Assembly (NCBI GenBank): GCA_016214895.1
Contig: JACRMR010000002.1
Location: forward strand, 250,001 to 314,000
Length of the DNA: 64,000 nt
Direction of reading: 5' to 3'
From: a candidate division KSB1 bacterium
Lineage (GTDB): Bacteria; Electryoneota; RPQS01
In this document: positions 18,677-27,290 of the stretch, in pieces
Numbering within the stretch: the first letter of the stretch is position 1
How the letters are laid out: each line of letters starts with the position of its first letter
Notes under the pieces: model-generated
Databases searched by the model: none
What the model was told of the DNA's origin: nothing
Seen by the model: the letters and a program-made list of their open reading frames with translations, nothing else
Made by a program: the position numbers and the translations under genes

Positions 18677-20488
18677 ATGTGCGGAATTAACGGTCAGTAC
18701 GTGCTCACGGAAAACCAGACGCTCGATCACGCGGACGCCGAACGCGTGTCCGCGCGTCTGATCCATCGCGGTCCGGAACAATCCGGACGCTGGAGCGATG
18801 AGCGGGCGTTCCTCGGCCACCGCCGGCTGGTCCTCGTGGACGAATGCGGCGGCACGCAGCCCATGGCGGGCGAGCGCGTGGTGCTGGCGTACAACGGCGA
18901 GATCTACAATCACCATGAGCTGCGTTCCGAACTGACCGTGCGCGGCCACCGCTTCAAGGGTCGCAGTGACACCGAGGTCGTGCTCGCCGCTTTTCAAATA
19001 TTCGGAGACGCCGCCTGGAGTCGCCTCAACGGCATGTACTCCGCGGCGGTCTATGACCGCGCGGACCACTCCCTGAGACTCACCCGCGACCCCTTCGGCA
19101 TTAAGCCGATGTATTACGCCGCCGCCGCGGGGCGTGTCCACTTCGCATCCGAACCCGGATCCCTGGCGGCCGCGACTGACATCGACCGCGCCGGACTGCT
19201 GCACTTTCTGCGCTTTGCCCAGCCGGCCTACGCGACGCGCACGATCTTCGACGGAGTCAAGGCCGTTCAGCCCGGCGAGCTGATCAAGCTCCGGCCCGGC
19301 CAGATGTCCGCCGAGGAGGTCAATCCGGTTCGCTTCCCCGCGCCTGCCGCCCCCCTGAGCGAGAACACCACCAAGGCCACACTGCGTCACCTCCTGCGGC
19401 AGGCCGTCGAGCGACAGGTAGTCGCCGATGCTCCGGTCGGCTTGTTCCTCTCCGGCGGCGTGGATAGTGCAGTGCTCGCTTGTTTGCTGAAGCAAGTTCA
19501 GCAGGCCGCGCCTCGCACATTCACCGTGGCCTTAGCCGATGACGAATCCGAATTGCCGCCCGCACGCCTCATGGCCGATAGCATCGGCTGCGATCACACC
19601 GAACTGCGGGTCACGGTGCCCGAGTACTTCGCCGCCTGGCGTGAACTCACGCGTCTCCGCGGCCTGCCCGTCTGCTATCCCAACGAAGTGCTGATCTTCG
19701 CGCTGGCCCGCGAAGCAAGCAAGTCCGTCAAGCTCGCGCTGACCGGCGAAGGCGCCGATGAGCTGTTCGGCGGGTATTCACATATCGTCGCGTCGCTCAC
19801 GGCCTTCCTCGCCGGAACTGAAGCCGCGAATCTGCACCGACCCTTGCTTCTGAAGTCGCTCGCCGCCGAATTTCGCGGCGCCGACCTCACGTCACCGTCA
19901 CGATTCTTCGCCTCCATCACCGCCTGGTGGCCGCTGCACCACTTACTGCCGCTCTTGCGCCCTGCCTATCGCGATACCGTACTGCGGGCGGAGGACGAAG
20001 ATCCGTACGCCGCCGCTTTCGCGCAGGCCCGTGCACTGCCGCCGGATGCCGCTGCGCGCTATGTGCTAATGCACGTGCACCTGCCCAACCTCCTCGGAAG
20101 GCTCGACGGCGCGACCATGGCGGCTTCACTCGAGGGTCGCGTCCCTTATACCGACCGCGACCTCGTCGATTTCGTCAGCGCGCTGCCGCCGCTGCGGAAC
20201 GGTAGGGTGAACAACAAGGAAATCCTGCGCTCCACCTTCGCGGACTTGATCCCCGATTCGATCCGGCGCCGTCCCAAACGCCCCTTTGATGCCTCTCTTC
20301 ATACCCTCTTTGCATCCACTGAGGGACAACAAGCGCTGCAGCACTTGAGCCAAAGTGAAAGCTTAGCTGAAATCTTTGAGATGGATCAACTGCGCGTGTG
20401 GTTGGATCGCAACCCGGCAAATGTCAATCTGCAACAAATCTGGCTGCTTGTCAGCCTCAATCAGTGGCTAACTCGCAACATCAACTGA
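18677..20488 (+). CDS. asnB: Asparagine synthase-type glutamine amidotransferase
   Basis: The 603-residue enzyme has a class II glutaminase domain (Cys2 nucleophile in MCGINGQ; RLIHRGPEQSG; YNGEIYNH) at residues 1 to about 190. A synthetase domain follows from about 210-570, with the PP-loop LSGGVDSAV near 259-267 and LTGEGADELFGGY near 355-367. It could make asparagine from aspartate, but family members in polysaccharide and glycosylation clusters amidate other substrates. It lies between the two flagellin genes, six bases after the chaperone, which makes a role in flagellin or glycan amidation plausible but unproven. Confidence 0.88.
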   Translation: MCGINGQYVLTENQTLDHADAERVSARLIHRGPEQSGRWSDERAFLGHRRLVLVDECGGTQPMAGERVVLAYNGEIYNHHELRSELTVRGHRFKGRSDTEVVLAAFQIFGDAAWSRLNGMYSAAVYDRADHSLRLTRDPFGIKPMYYAAAAGRVHFASEPGSLAAATDIDRAGLLHFLRFAQPAYATRTIFDGVKAVQPGELIKLRPGQMSAEEVNPVRFPAPAAPLSENTTKATLRHLLRQAVERQVVADAPVGLFLSGGVDSAVLACLLKQVQQAAPRTFTVALADDESELPPARLMADSIGCDHTELRVTVPEYFAAWRELTRLRGLPVCYPNEVLIFALAREASKSVKLALTGEGADELFGGYSHIVASLTAFLAGTEAANLHRPLLLKSLAAEFRGADLTSPSRFFASITAWWPLHHLLPLLRPAYRDTVLRAEDEDPYAAAFAQARALPPDAAARYVLMHVHLPNLLGRLDGATMAASLEGRVPYTDRDLVDFVSALPPLRNGRVNNKEILRSTFADLIPDSIRRRPKRPFDASLHTLFASTEGQQALQHLSQSESLAEIFEMDQLRVWLDRNPANVNLQQIWLLVSLNQWLTRNIN

Positions 20489-20525
20489 ATTCGTTAGATA
20501 CGCAAAACCAATAGGCCTAAATCGC

Positions 20526-20552
20526 TCAAGTCCCCCTCCGGCGCGCCGATAA
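20526..20552 (+). promoter_or_regulatory. Sigma-28 promoter of flagellin 2
   Basis: A perfect GCCGATAA -10 (20545-20552) lies exactly 11 bases after TCAAGTCC (20526-20533), which matches the TAAAGTTT -35 at five of eight positions. This is the canonical sigma-28 (FliA) spacing. The predicted start is near 20560, giving an 80-base leader before the flagellin ATG at 20640. The FlgM-like anti-sigma gene at 24052 in the same locus supports sigma-28 control. Confidence 0.8.
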
Positions 20553-20562
20553 TTTGAAGGAA

Positions 20563-20581
20563 TCCGCGGCATTTCCGCGGA
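20563..20581 (+). promoter_or_regulatory. Hairpin at the 5' end of the flagellin 2 leader
   Basis: TCCGCGG (20563-20569) pairs perfectly with CCGCGGA (20575-20581) around a 5-base loop. It starts within a few bases of the predicted sigma-28 transcription start. A 5'-terminal stem of this kind can stabilise an abundant mRNA. It has no following U-run and lies about 60 bases before the start codon, so it is not a terminator and does not cover the ribosome binding site. Confidence 0.45.
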
Positions 20582-20639
20582 AGCAAGTTCCGGTTCGCAC
20601 GATGAAACACCCTGACACGCTCTTCGGAGGAGGACATTC

Positions 20640-21539
20640 ATGAGCACTCGGATTAATCACAACCTGCTGTCGCTTTCTGGGCAGCGCGCGGTTTGGACGA
20701 CGCAACGGGACCTCGATACCGCGGTCCAAAGACTGTCGAGCGGTCTGCGCATCAACTATGCGTGGGACGATCCGACCGGTCTCGGTGTCTCCGAACGCCT
20801 GCGCGCGAATATCGTCGGCATGCAGGAGGCGGAAAAAAACGCGAACTACAACGTCAACATGCTGCAAACCGCCGAAGGCGCGCTCGCGGTCGTTGATGAA
20901 AAACTCGTTCGCATGCGCGCCATCGCCGTGCAGGCCGCCAACGGCGTCCTGACGACCCTCGACCGCCAGGTGGCCAACGTCGAATTCCAGCAGCTCAAAA
21001 GCGAAGTGGACCGCATCACCAAGACGGTCAACTACAACGGCTACTACTTGCTGGACGGCAGCCACGCCGCCGCCACCGCCAACAGCGACACGACGATGGC
21101 GCTCGGTTTCAACGCCGTGACGACCGCCGCCAACACCGGAGGAATCAAGTTCCACATCGGTGAAAACAACGTCGCGGGCCAGGATTTCTACTACGTCAAT
21201 CTCGGCGGCATGACCGCCTCCGCGCTCGGCATCGCATCCCTCGATGTCTCCAACACCGCCAGCGCTCAGGCTGCCATCGATACCCTGATTGACGCCATCA
21301 ACTCGAAAGACACCGAGCGGACGTTTATCGGCTCGATGGTCGAGCGCCTGCAGAACACGATCCTGAACCTGAAGATCACGACGGAGAACGCCGTTGCTTC
21401 CGAATCCACGATTCGCGACACCGACTTCGCCGCCGAAATGTCGAACTTCACGCGCGCTCAGATCCTGATGCAGACCGGCGTCTCGATGCTCTCGACCGCG
21501 AACGGACTGCCAAATCTCGTCGCACAGCTGGTCGGATAA
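20640..21539 (+). CDS. fliC: Flagellin (copy 2)
   Basis: This second 299-residue flagellin has the same length and the same motifs as copy 1 (STRINHNLLSLSGQRAVWTT at the start, ASESTIRDTDFAAEMSNFTRAQ near the end). The two differ mainly at residues about 150-190 and near the C-terminus (TANGLPNLVAQLVG against QANQIPQIVAQLVG). A GGAGGAGG-type ribosome binding site lies just before the ATG. It has its own strong sigma-28 promoter, so it may be the main filament subunit, while copy 1 shares a transcript with a regulator. Two similar flagellins can form distinct filament segments. Confidence 0.96.
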   Translation: MSTRINHNLLSLSGQRAVWTTQRDLDTAVQRLSSGLRINYAWDDPTGLGVSERLRANIVGMQEAEKNANYNVNMLQTAEGALAVVDEKLVRMRAIAVQAANGVLTTLDRQVANVEFQQLKSEVDRITKTVNYNGYYLLDGSHAAATANSDTTMALGFNAVTTAANTGGIKFHIGENNVAGQDFYYVNLGGMTASALGIASLDVSNTASAQAAIDTLIDAINSKDTERTFIGSMVERLQNTILNLKITTENAVASESTIRDTDFAAEMSNFTRAQILMQTGVSMLSTANGLPNLVAQLVG

Positions 21540-21635
21540 GCCCGACGTGACCCTCCCGTAACGGGTCGCTCGCGTCTGCTCCGACCGATCGGAACCTGCG
21601 CGATTGTCCGATTAACCGACCAAGCGGGAGGTCTT

Positions 21636-23549
21636 ATGCCCAGTGGAACCACTACCGTTACCGGAATCTCTACCGGTATCGACTGGGAAACCACCATTCA
21701 GCAACTCATGGCCATCGAACGGCGCAAAACCGTGCTGCTCGAAGACCGCAAGAGCGAGAACTCCACCAAGCTCAATCTGTGGGCACAGATCCAGAGCAAA
21801 GTGATGTCGCTGCAAAGCGCCGCGGAGAAGATCGACCGTCGATCCGAATTCGCGGTAAAGTCGGCGTCCTCCTCCGACTCTACCACCGTGGGAGTCTCGG
21901 TTGATGCCTCTGCAGCGCCCGGCGCGCACTCCGTGGAAGTTCTGCGACTCGCCCGCGCCCATCGCCTCGCCGCGCAGGGCTGGGCCGACAAAAATAGCAC
22001 CGGCGTCGGTGACAGCGGAGGGGACTTCGTGATCTCGATCAACGGAGAAACCATCACTGTCGCCGACGCCGATCTCTCTTCCGCCACCACGCTCGAACAA
22101 CTCGTTAACCTGATCAACAACGACGCCGAAAATGCGGGCAAAGTAACCGCCTCGATGCTCGATGACGGGTCCGGATCAAACCGCTACCGGCTCGTGCTCT
22201 CCGCTGCCGAGACCGGGGCGGACAACGCAATTTCCGTTACCAGCAACCCCACGGCGCTCGATTTCAGCGCCAATCGCATCGATACCGCCGAAACCGAAAC
22301 CGGCTGGACCGGTACCTCCGCGATCACCACCGCCGGTACCTACTCCGGCACGACCAACAAGACCTTCACGTTCACGGTCGCGGGCAGTGGAACTCAGACC
22401 CTCGGCGCCGCCGATATTACGCTCGACTGGGTGGACAGCACCGGCGCCACCGGCTCCATCGTCGTGCCCAATGGCTACTCCGGCTCCAACATCACCGTCG
22501 CCGAGGGTGTGCAGCTCAGCTTCGCCGCCGGAAACCTCGTGGCCGGCCAATCCTTTGACGTCGATGTCTTCTCGCCCGAGTTGACCGCCGCACAAGACGC
22601 CATGGTGCGAATCGACGGCGTCTATATGAACAAAGCGTCCAACACCGTCGATGATGTCTTTACCGGGGTCACGTTCAATCTGCTCGCCGCCGACGCCGGA
22701 AATCCCGTGGATGTCACCATCGCCAACGATAACGCCGGTGTCCGCGCCCAAATCGAGGACTTCGTGAACGCCTACAATTCCGTCGTCGGCGATCTCGCGA
22801 CGTTCTCCAGGTACGATGACAAGAACGAAGTCGCCGCGCCGCTGCTCGGAGACGGATTCCTCAGCAGCATTCGCCAAATGCTCGGCTCTGTCGCCGCGTC
22901 CGCCGTCACCGGTCTGCCCGATGACTCGCTGTATGACAGTCTCGCCGTGGCCGGAATCAAGACCAGCACGAATGGTCTGCTCACCATCGACTCGAGCAAG
23001 CTCGACGATGCCCTCAGCGATCATTTCGAAGACGTCGCCGACCTCTTCACCAAATCCTTTACCACCAGCGACAGCCGTCTGTTCTTTGTCAGCGATTCGG
23101 AACGGTCACTTTCCGGTGACTACGCCATTGTCGCCAACTACGATGCCTCCGGCAATCTGACCTCCGCTACCATCAACGGACAAGCCGCGACCGTGGACGG
23201 TAATCTCATTACCGGAGTCGAGGGTACCGCGCACGAAGGTCTCGTCATCGGCTGGAATCGCGTCAGCGGCGCCCCCGGTTCGGCCTCGACTACCGTGCGC
23301 TTCGGCAAGGGAATCGCCGGAGAGTTCGCCGCCCACGCCATCCAGATCCTCGATTCCGAGTCCGGCCAGATCCACTTCGCTCAGGAGAACCTGAACGATA
23401 ACATCGAGTCCCTCGACCGGCAGATCGAGGCTTGGGACTTGCGACTCGCCGCCGTCGAACAACGACTCCGCGATCAATTCTCGCGGCTCGAAACCGCCAT
23501 GTCGAAAATGCAAAATCAAAGCAGCTACATCTCAAGCGTACTGGGTTAA
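21636..23549 (+). CDS. fliD: Flagellar filament cap protein FliD
   Basis: The 637-residue cap protein (HAP2) assists flagellin folding at the filament tip. The N-terminal FliD domain (residues 1 to about 115) has TGISTGIDWETTIQQLMAIERR and a coiled region. The C-terminal FliD domain (about 330-620) has NDNAGVRAQIEDFVNAYNSVVGDL and AGIKTSTNGLLTIDSSKLDDAL. The end is a helix (LRDQFSRLETAMSKMQNQSSYISSVLG). A central threonine/serine/glycine-rich insertion at about 200-320 looks like an Ig-like beta domain and makes the protein longer than the typical 450-500 residues. GGGAGG at 21626-21631 sets the start. Confidence 0.94.
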   Translation: MPSGTTTVTGISTGIDWETTIQQLMAIERRKTVLLEDRKSENSTKLNLWAQIQSKVMSLQSAAEKIDRRSEFAVKSASSSDSTTVGVSVDASAAPGAHSVEVLRLARAHRLAAQGWADKNSTGVGDSGGDFVISINGETITVADADLSSATTLEQLVNLINNDAENAGKVTASMLDDGSGSNRYRLVLSAAETGADNAISVTSNPTALDFSANRIDTAETETGWTGTSAITTAGTYSGTTNKTFTFTVAGSGTQTLGAADITLDWVDSTGATGSIVVPNGYSGSNITVAEGVQLSFAAGNLVAGQSFDVDVFSPELTAAQDAMVRIDGVYMNKASNTVDDVFTGVTFNLLAADAGNPVDVTIANDNAGVRAQIEDFVNAYNSVVGDLATFSRYDDKNEVAAPLLGDGFLSSIRQMLGSVAASAVTGLPDDSLYDSLAVAGIKTSTNGLLTIDSSKLDDALSDHFEDVADLFTKSFTTSDSRLFFVSDSERSLSGDYAIVANYDASGNLTSATINGQAATVDGNLITGVEGTAHEGLVIGWNRVSGAPGSASTTVRFGKGIAGEFAAHAIQILDSESGQIHFAQENLNDNIESLDRQIEAWDLRLAAVEQRLRDQFSRLETAMSKMQNQSSYISSVLG

Positions 23550-23551
23550 CC

Positions 23552-23950
23552 ATGAAGATCGCCTCGACCATCTCCACCTACAAGCTGCAGGATGTGTCCT
23601 GCGGGACCACGCAACTCGTGGTCATGCTGTTCGATTCCGCCATCCGCTACACCAAAGATGCCGCCGGTCACCTCCGCGCCGGTCGCTGGAACGAAAAGGG
23701 CCAGGCCGTGGATGCCGCGCTTTCCTGTATCGGCGAACTTCGCAAAGGACTGAACCACGAAGCCGGCGGAGCTGTCGTTGCCCATCTCGACCGGATGTAT
23801 GACTTCCTTTGCACAAAGCTCACCATGGGTAATGTCGCCAAGGATCCGGTCCAATTCGATCAAGTGGTCGCCTCGCTCGAAGACCTGCGCGCCGCGTGGA
23901 ATGACCTCTTCAACCGCCTCAAAGCGAGCGGCGCCCTCGTCGAGGCCTGA
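23552..23950 (+). CDS. fliS: Flagellin export chaperone FliS
   Basis: This 132-residue protein starts at the ATG at 23552, two bases after fliD. The family pattern is present: TISTYKLQDV, then LVVMLFDSAIRYTKDAAGHL, GQAVDAALSCIGELRKGLN, and the helix LDRMYDFLCTKLTMGNVAKD. FliS binds the C-terminus of flagellin in the cytoplasm and prevents early polymerisation. The order fliD-fliS is standard. No separate fliT follows, but the helical protein at 18213 may take that role. Confidence 0.93.
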   Translation: MKIASTISTYKLQDVSCGTTQLVVMLFDSAIRYTKDAAGHLRAGRWNEKGQAVDAALSCIGELRKGLNHEAGGAVVAHLDRMYDFLCTKLTMGNVAKDPVQFDQVVASLEDLRAAWNDLFNRLKASGALVEA

Positions 23951-24051
23951 CCCGGCCTTCCGCCCATGTACCGCTGCCGCCCCGGAGTTTGGCCCGTCAA
24001 TTGCTTCGTATTCGGCTATAACACTATGTATCATCCCTCGACAATTCGGCT

Positions 24052-24363
24052 ATGAAGATCCAGGACATCCGTTCAACACTTCGCGGGATCGATACCCGAC
24101 CAGAACCCGAACCGGCCAAGACTGCCCACCACCGGGCACCCGAGGCCCCCGGCACGAGCATCCATGGGGATGTTATCGACCTGTCCGCCGCCGCGCAACT
24201 CGCTGCGGGAGCGCCGGACGTGTATGCGGACAACGCCAGCGCCGCTACCCTGTCGCCTGAACGTACCGCTGAAATCCGGGCACAAATTCAATCCGGCTTC
24301 TACTCCTCCACGTCAACTCTTGCGCAGGCCGCCGCCAAGTTGCGGGAGTTCTACCGGGTCTGA
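24052..24363 (+). CDS. flgM: FlgM-like anti-sigma-28 factor
   Basis: The 103-residue protein has a disordered, proline-rich first half and a C-terminal FlgM pattern: GDVIDLSAAAQLAAG near residues 39-53, then LSPERTAEIRAQIQSGFYSSTSTLAQAAAKLREF near 68-101. In FlgM these elements correspond to the segment that binds sigma-28 and holds it inactive until the hook is complete and FlgM is exported. This fits the sigma-28-type promoters at 16805 and 20526. It is the last gene of the filament locus and is followed by a clear terminator. Confidence 0.8.
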   Translation: MKIQDIRSTLRGIDTRPEPEPAKTAHHRAPEAPGTSIHGDVIDLSAAAQLAAGAPDVYADNASAATLSPERTAEIRAQIQSGFYSSTSTLAQAAAKLREFYRV

Positions 24364-24414
24364 TCAACCTACGCCTCGGCCTCACCCGGTTTCCAGTCCA
24401 ATCTTGCCGCCCTC

Positions 24415-24437
24415 AGGCCCTTTCGGGCCTTTTTCTT
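24415..24437 (+). terminator. Rho-independent terminator after flgM
   Basis: AGGCCC (24415-24420) pairs with GGGCCT (24425-24430) around a TTTC loop and runs directly into TTTTCTT. This marks the end of the flagellar transcript and separates it from the two-component genes. Confidence 0.85.
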
Positions 24438-24552
24438 CCTCTGAACCACGGCCAGCCTCCCGCCCGCCAACCGCTCCAAATTCTCACCCGGCAAGGCACG
24501 AATATTGCCCAAAATCTGCCATTATCAGTCGGCTGACTCGATCCCTGTGTTG

Positions 24553-25398
24553 ATGCTTAAAGACACCCGCGATTCCCACACTGAACAGACCCGGATCCTG
24601 TTGGTCGATGATGACCGGCAGGTGCTCAATGTGCTCGTCGCCGCACTCACCGATTGGGATGTCGTCACCACCTGTGCCCTGACGGCGACCGATGCGATCG
24701 CCGACTTCGAGGCCTGCACGCCGCACATTACATTGATCGACCAGATGCTCCCCGGAGCGCGCGGTACCGATCTGATCGCCCGGTTCGCGCAAGGCGATCC
24801 CGCGCCGTTGCAATTCCTCGCGACCGGGGCCGCCGATGACCAGACTCTGAAACTGGCCCTGGCATCCGGCGCGTGGTCCGTGCTCTCAAAACCGTATCGA
24901 CTGTCCGACGTCTTTGAAATCATCGAACTCCAACGCGTGCTCGCTGCGGCCCTGCCCCTTGATGCCGCCCTGAGCGACGAGCACCGCCACGACAACGCAC
25001 TTACCGTGGCGGTCTCCGAAACTCAGTTCCCGAGTTCCCCCGAAATCGCGCGCATGCTTGCCTTCGTCGGTGGCTTCACCGAACACCGAACCGAGATCAG
25101 GCGTGTCGCCGAAATCGTCACCGAACTGACCTGTGCGCTGCGAAACTTGAAACTCAATCACCCGGACATGGCGTCCGCAATCGAACTCCATGCGCTCCCC
25201 GATGCCGCAGGCTTCCGCGTTACTTTGCGCTGCGATCAAGCCCGATTCGACTGGCGACGGGAACTGGCCCGGGCACGCAATGACAGCCAATCTTCACGCA
25301 TCGGCGGTCTCTACCTGGCCTCCTGTCTGGCCTCGTCCGTGGACCTCGATGACGACGGCGCGCTCGCGTTCGTCTGCCGCGCCGGAGCAAATCCGTGA
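24553..25398 (+). CDS. Response regulator receiver fused to a degenerate RsbW-like ATPase domain
   Basis: This 281-residue protein starts at the ATG at 24553; an upstream TTG at 24505 would add 16 residues. Residues about 14-130 are a receiver domain with acidic VDDD near 18-21, the phosphoacceptor Asp63 in LIDQML, and LSKPYR with the conserved lysine. The C-terminal half (about 175-280) resembles an anti-sigma-factor-type HATPase by length and pattern (RRVAEIVTELTCALRNL, RFDW, SRIGGLYLASCLA), but the N-box asparagine and the DxGxG glycines are not evident. It may be a partner-binding output rather than an active kinase. It is the first gene of a seven-gene two-component run. Confidence 0.7.
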   Translation: MLKDTRDSHTEQTRILLVDDDRQVLNVLVAALTDWDVVTTCALTATDAIADFEACTPHITLIDQMLPGARGTDLIARFAQGDPAPLQFLATGAADDQTLKLALASGAWSVLSKPYRLSDVFEIIELQRVLAAALPLDAALSDEHRHDNALTVAVSETQFPSSPEIARMLAFVGGFTEHRTEIRRVAEIVTELTCALRNLKLNHPDMASAIELHALPDAAGFRVTLRCDQARFDWRRELARARNDSQSSRIGGLYLASCLASSVDLDDDGALAFVCRAGANP

Positions 25399-26648
25399 TG
25401 GAAGCTCTGCAGTCCGCGGCCGCCCATCACGCGACCGGCAGCATGAACGCGCACGCGGCGTTCGATTTCGCCGCGCTCGGAGCGCTGCTGCCGATCGCTT
25501 TCCGCGTCGTGACCCACGACCTCAACGTCGTGTACACCTCCGGCGCGTACGAACGGGAGTTCAATGTGGCCGTCCACGGCTGTTGTGAACAGCTCGGACT
25601 CCGGCACCACGACGCCGACTGTCCGTCGCTGGCCACCATCCGCAACAGCGAGCCGCAGACCCGCGACCGCTGGCTCGGCCGGATCTACGCCCGGATCACC
25701 ACCGTGCCCCTGCGGGATGCCGCGGGCCGCGCGATCGCCAGCATCGAGTGGATTAGCGACAATTCGATCGCGAAAAAACTCGAAGCCGCCTTCGCCCGCC
25801 AGGCCGATCTCCTCGAGACGATCAACAAAGCCATGATCGACTCCAATCACAATCTGGAGTCCGCGCAAGCCGAGCTCGAAGTCAAGAATCAATCGCTGGA
25901 AGAGGTCAACAACAAGCTGATCGAACTCGACCGCCAAAAAGACGACTTCGTCAGCATCGTCTCCCACGAACTGAAGGCGCCGCTGACCTCCATTAAAGGC
26001 TCCGTCGATCTGATCCTGCAGCAGCCCGGCGACGCCCTGCCGCCGCAAACCAGAGAACTGCTGACCATCTGCCAGCGAAATACCGGGCGGCTGCATCGCC
26101 TGATCATGGATATGCTTGATATCGCCCGGATCGAATCCGGCATGATGAGCTTTCAGATGGCCCCCTTCGAGGTCGGGTCCTGGCTCGAAGAGTGCGCCGG
26201 CAACGTCCGCGCGCTCGCGGGTGCAAAAGGCCTGGAGCTCTCCTGCCGGACCAGCGGCGCCGCGACGATCGTGGGTGACCGCGATCGACTGCTGCAGGTG
26301 ATCGTCAACCTCGCGAACAATGCGGTCAAATTCACCGAGTCCGGTCGGATCGAGATCGAAATGGACGCGAGTCCCGAACGCTTTATTTGCACCGTACGGG
26401 ACACCGGCGTCGGAATTCCCGAGCATGCGCTGCAAAATATCTTCGACAAATTCTCGCAGGTCAAAGTCGGCGCGCGCCGCGACACGATGGGCACCGGGTT
26501 GGGCCTCGCCATCGCCCGCGCGATTATTGCCGAACACGGCGGGGCCATCCATGTCGCAAGCCGCCCCGGTGCCGGCAGCACATTTACCTGCTCGGTTCCG
26601 CAACCGCCAACTTGCTCACTCAAACATGCTGCCGGTTCTATTAGTTGA
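25398..26648 (+). CDS. PAS-containing sensor histidine kinase
   Basis: The 416-residue soluble kinase overlaps the previous stop by one base; a GTG at 25395 is an alternative start. Residues about 25-125 look like a PAS sensor, followed by a coiled coil (LEVKNQSLEEVNNKLIELDRQ). The HisKA H-box is IVSHELKAPLTSIKG with His190. The catalytic domain has VNLANNAVKFTESG (N-box), DTGVGIPEHALQNIFDKF (G1/F), and GTGLGLAIARAIIAEHGG (G2). No transmembrane helix is seen, so the signal is cytoplasmic. It can phosphorylate neighbouring receivers; the gene overlaps the next response regulator by 23 bases. Confidence 0.9.
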   Translation: MEALQSAAAHHATGSMNAHAAFDFAALGALLPIAFRVVTHDLNVVYTSGAYEREFNVAVHGCCEQLGLRHHDADCPSLATIRNSEPQTRDRWLGRIYARITTVPLRDAAGRAIASIEWISDNSIAKKLEAAFARQADLLETINKAMIDSNHNLESAQAELEVKNQSLEEVNNKLIELDRQKDDFVSIVSHELKAPLTSIKGSVDLILQQPGDALPPQTRELLTICQRNTGRLHRLIMDMLDIARIESGMMSFQMAPFEVGSWLEECAGNVRALAGAKGLELSCRTSGAATIVGDRDRLLQVIVNLANNAVKFTESGRIEIEMDASPERFICTVRDTGVGIPEHALQNIFDKFSQVKVGARRDTMGTGLGLAIARAIIAEHGGAIHVASRPGAGSTFTCSVPQPPTCSLKHAAGSIS

Positions 26649-26997
26649 AGATGATGAAGATATTCGGACGCTCGCCGAGTGGAGCCTCCGCTCAACCGGC
26701 CTCGCTGTCGTCGCCTGCCAGAGCGGCCGGCAGGCGCTGCAGGAACTCGAACTACGCGCGTTCGCGCTGGTTATTCTCGACATGATGATGCCCGATATGT
26801 CTGGTTGCGACGTCATGCGCGAAATGCACTCCCGCTTTGACGGCGACGCCCCGCCCGTCGCGATCTTCTCGGCCCGACCCCGGGACGTCATCATGCGTGA
26901 TTGCGCCGGCCTGCACGTCGCCGCCATCTTGTCCAAACCGTTTGAACCGGTGGAATTCTCGAACCAAGTCCATCGCTTAGTTGAGCAACAGCCGTGA
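26626..26997 (+). CDS. Single-domain response regulator
   Basis: The 123-residue receiver starts at the ATG at 26626 inside the end of the kinase gene. Features are LLVEDDEDIR (acidic pocket), Asp52 in LVILDMMMPDMSG, a serine in IFSARP in the usual Thr/Ser position, and LSKPFEP with the conserved lysine. It has no output domain, so it probably acts as a phosphate shuttle or binds a target protein, as CheY or Spo0F do. The HPt gene directly after it is a likely phosphotransfer partner. Confidence 0.9.
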   Translation: MLPVLLVEDDEDIRTLAEWSLRSTGLAVVACQSGRQALQELELRAFALVILDMMMPDMSGCDVMREMHSRFDGDAPPVAIFSARPRDVIMRDCAGLHVAAILSKPFEPVEFSNQVHRLVEQQP

Positions 26998-27290
26998 ATA
27001 ACTGCAGCCCAACCATCGAACAACTTCGCGCCAGCTACCTTAAACGGCTGCCCGACCGCGTCGCCGCGTTGCACCGCGCCCTGGAGCAGCGTGACTTCAA
27101 CCAGATTCAGCGAATCGCCCACCAACTCCGCGGCTCGGGATTGTCCTACGGCTTTGCGCGAATCTCGGAATCCGCAACCGCGATCGAGTCCGCCTGTCTG
27201 GAAGGACAAGTGACCATTATCCGCGCGTGTATCACGGAATTCGATGGCCAAGTCCGTGACCTGCTCGCCTCCCTAGCGGGGGTGGAATGA
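26994..27290 (+). CDS. Histidine phosphotransfer (HPt) protein
   Basis: The 98-residue helical protein starts at GTG at 26994, overlapping the previous stop (GTGA). The HPt signature IQRIAHQLRGSGLSYGFARIS near residues 38-58 carries the phospho-accepting histidine followed by the LRGSG turn. Such proteins pass phosphate between receivers. A free-standing HPt between response regulator genes is strong evidence for a multistep phosphorelay. It overlaps the next gene by four bases. Confidence 0.85.
   Translation: MNNCSPTIEQLRASYLKRLPDRVAALHRALEQRDFNQIQRIAHQLRGSGLSYGFARISESATAIESACLEGQVTIIRACITEFDGQVRDLLASLAGVE

Noticed and set aside
21592-21625. Third sigma-28 promoter before fliD
   Set aside because: A TCCGATTA-like box is present, but no acceptable -35 lies 11-12 bases upstream.
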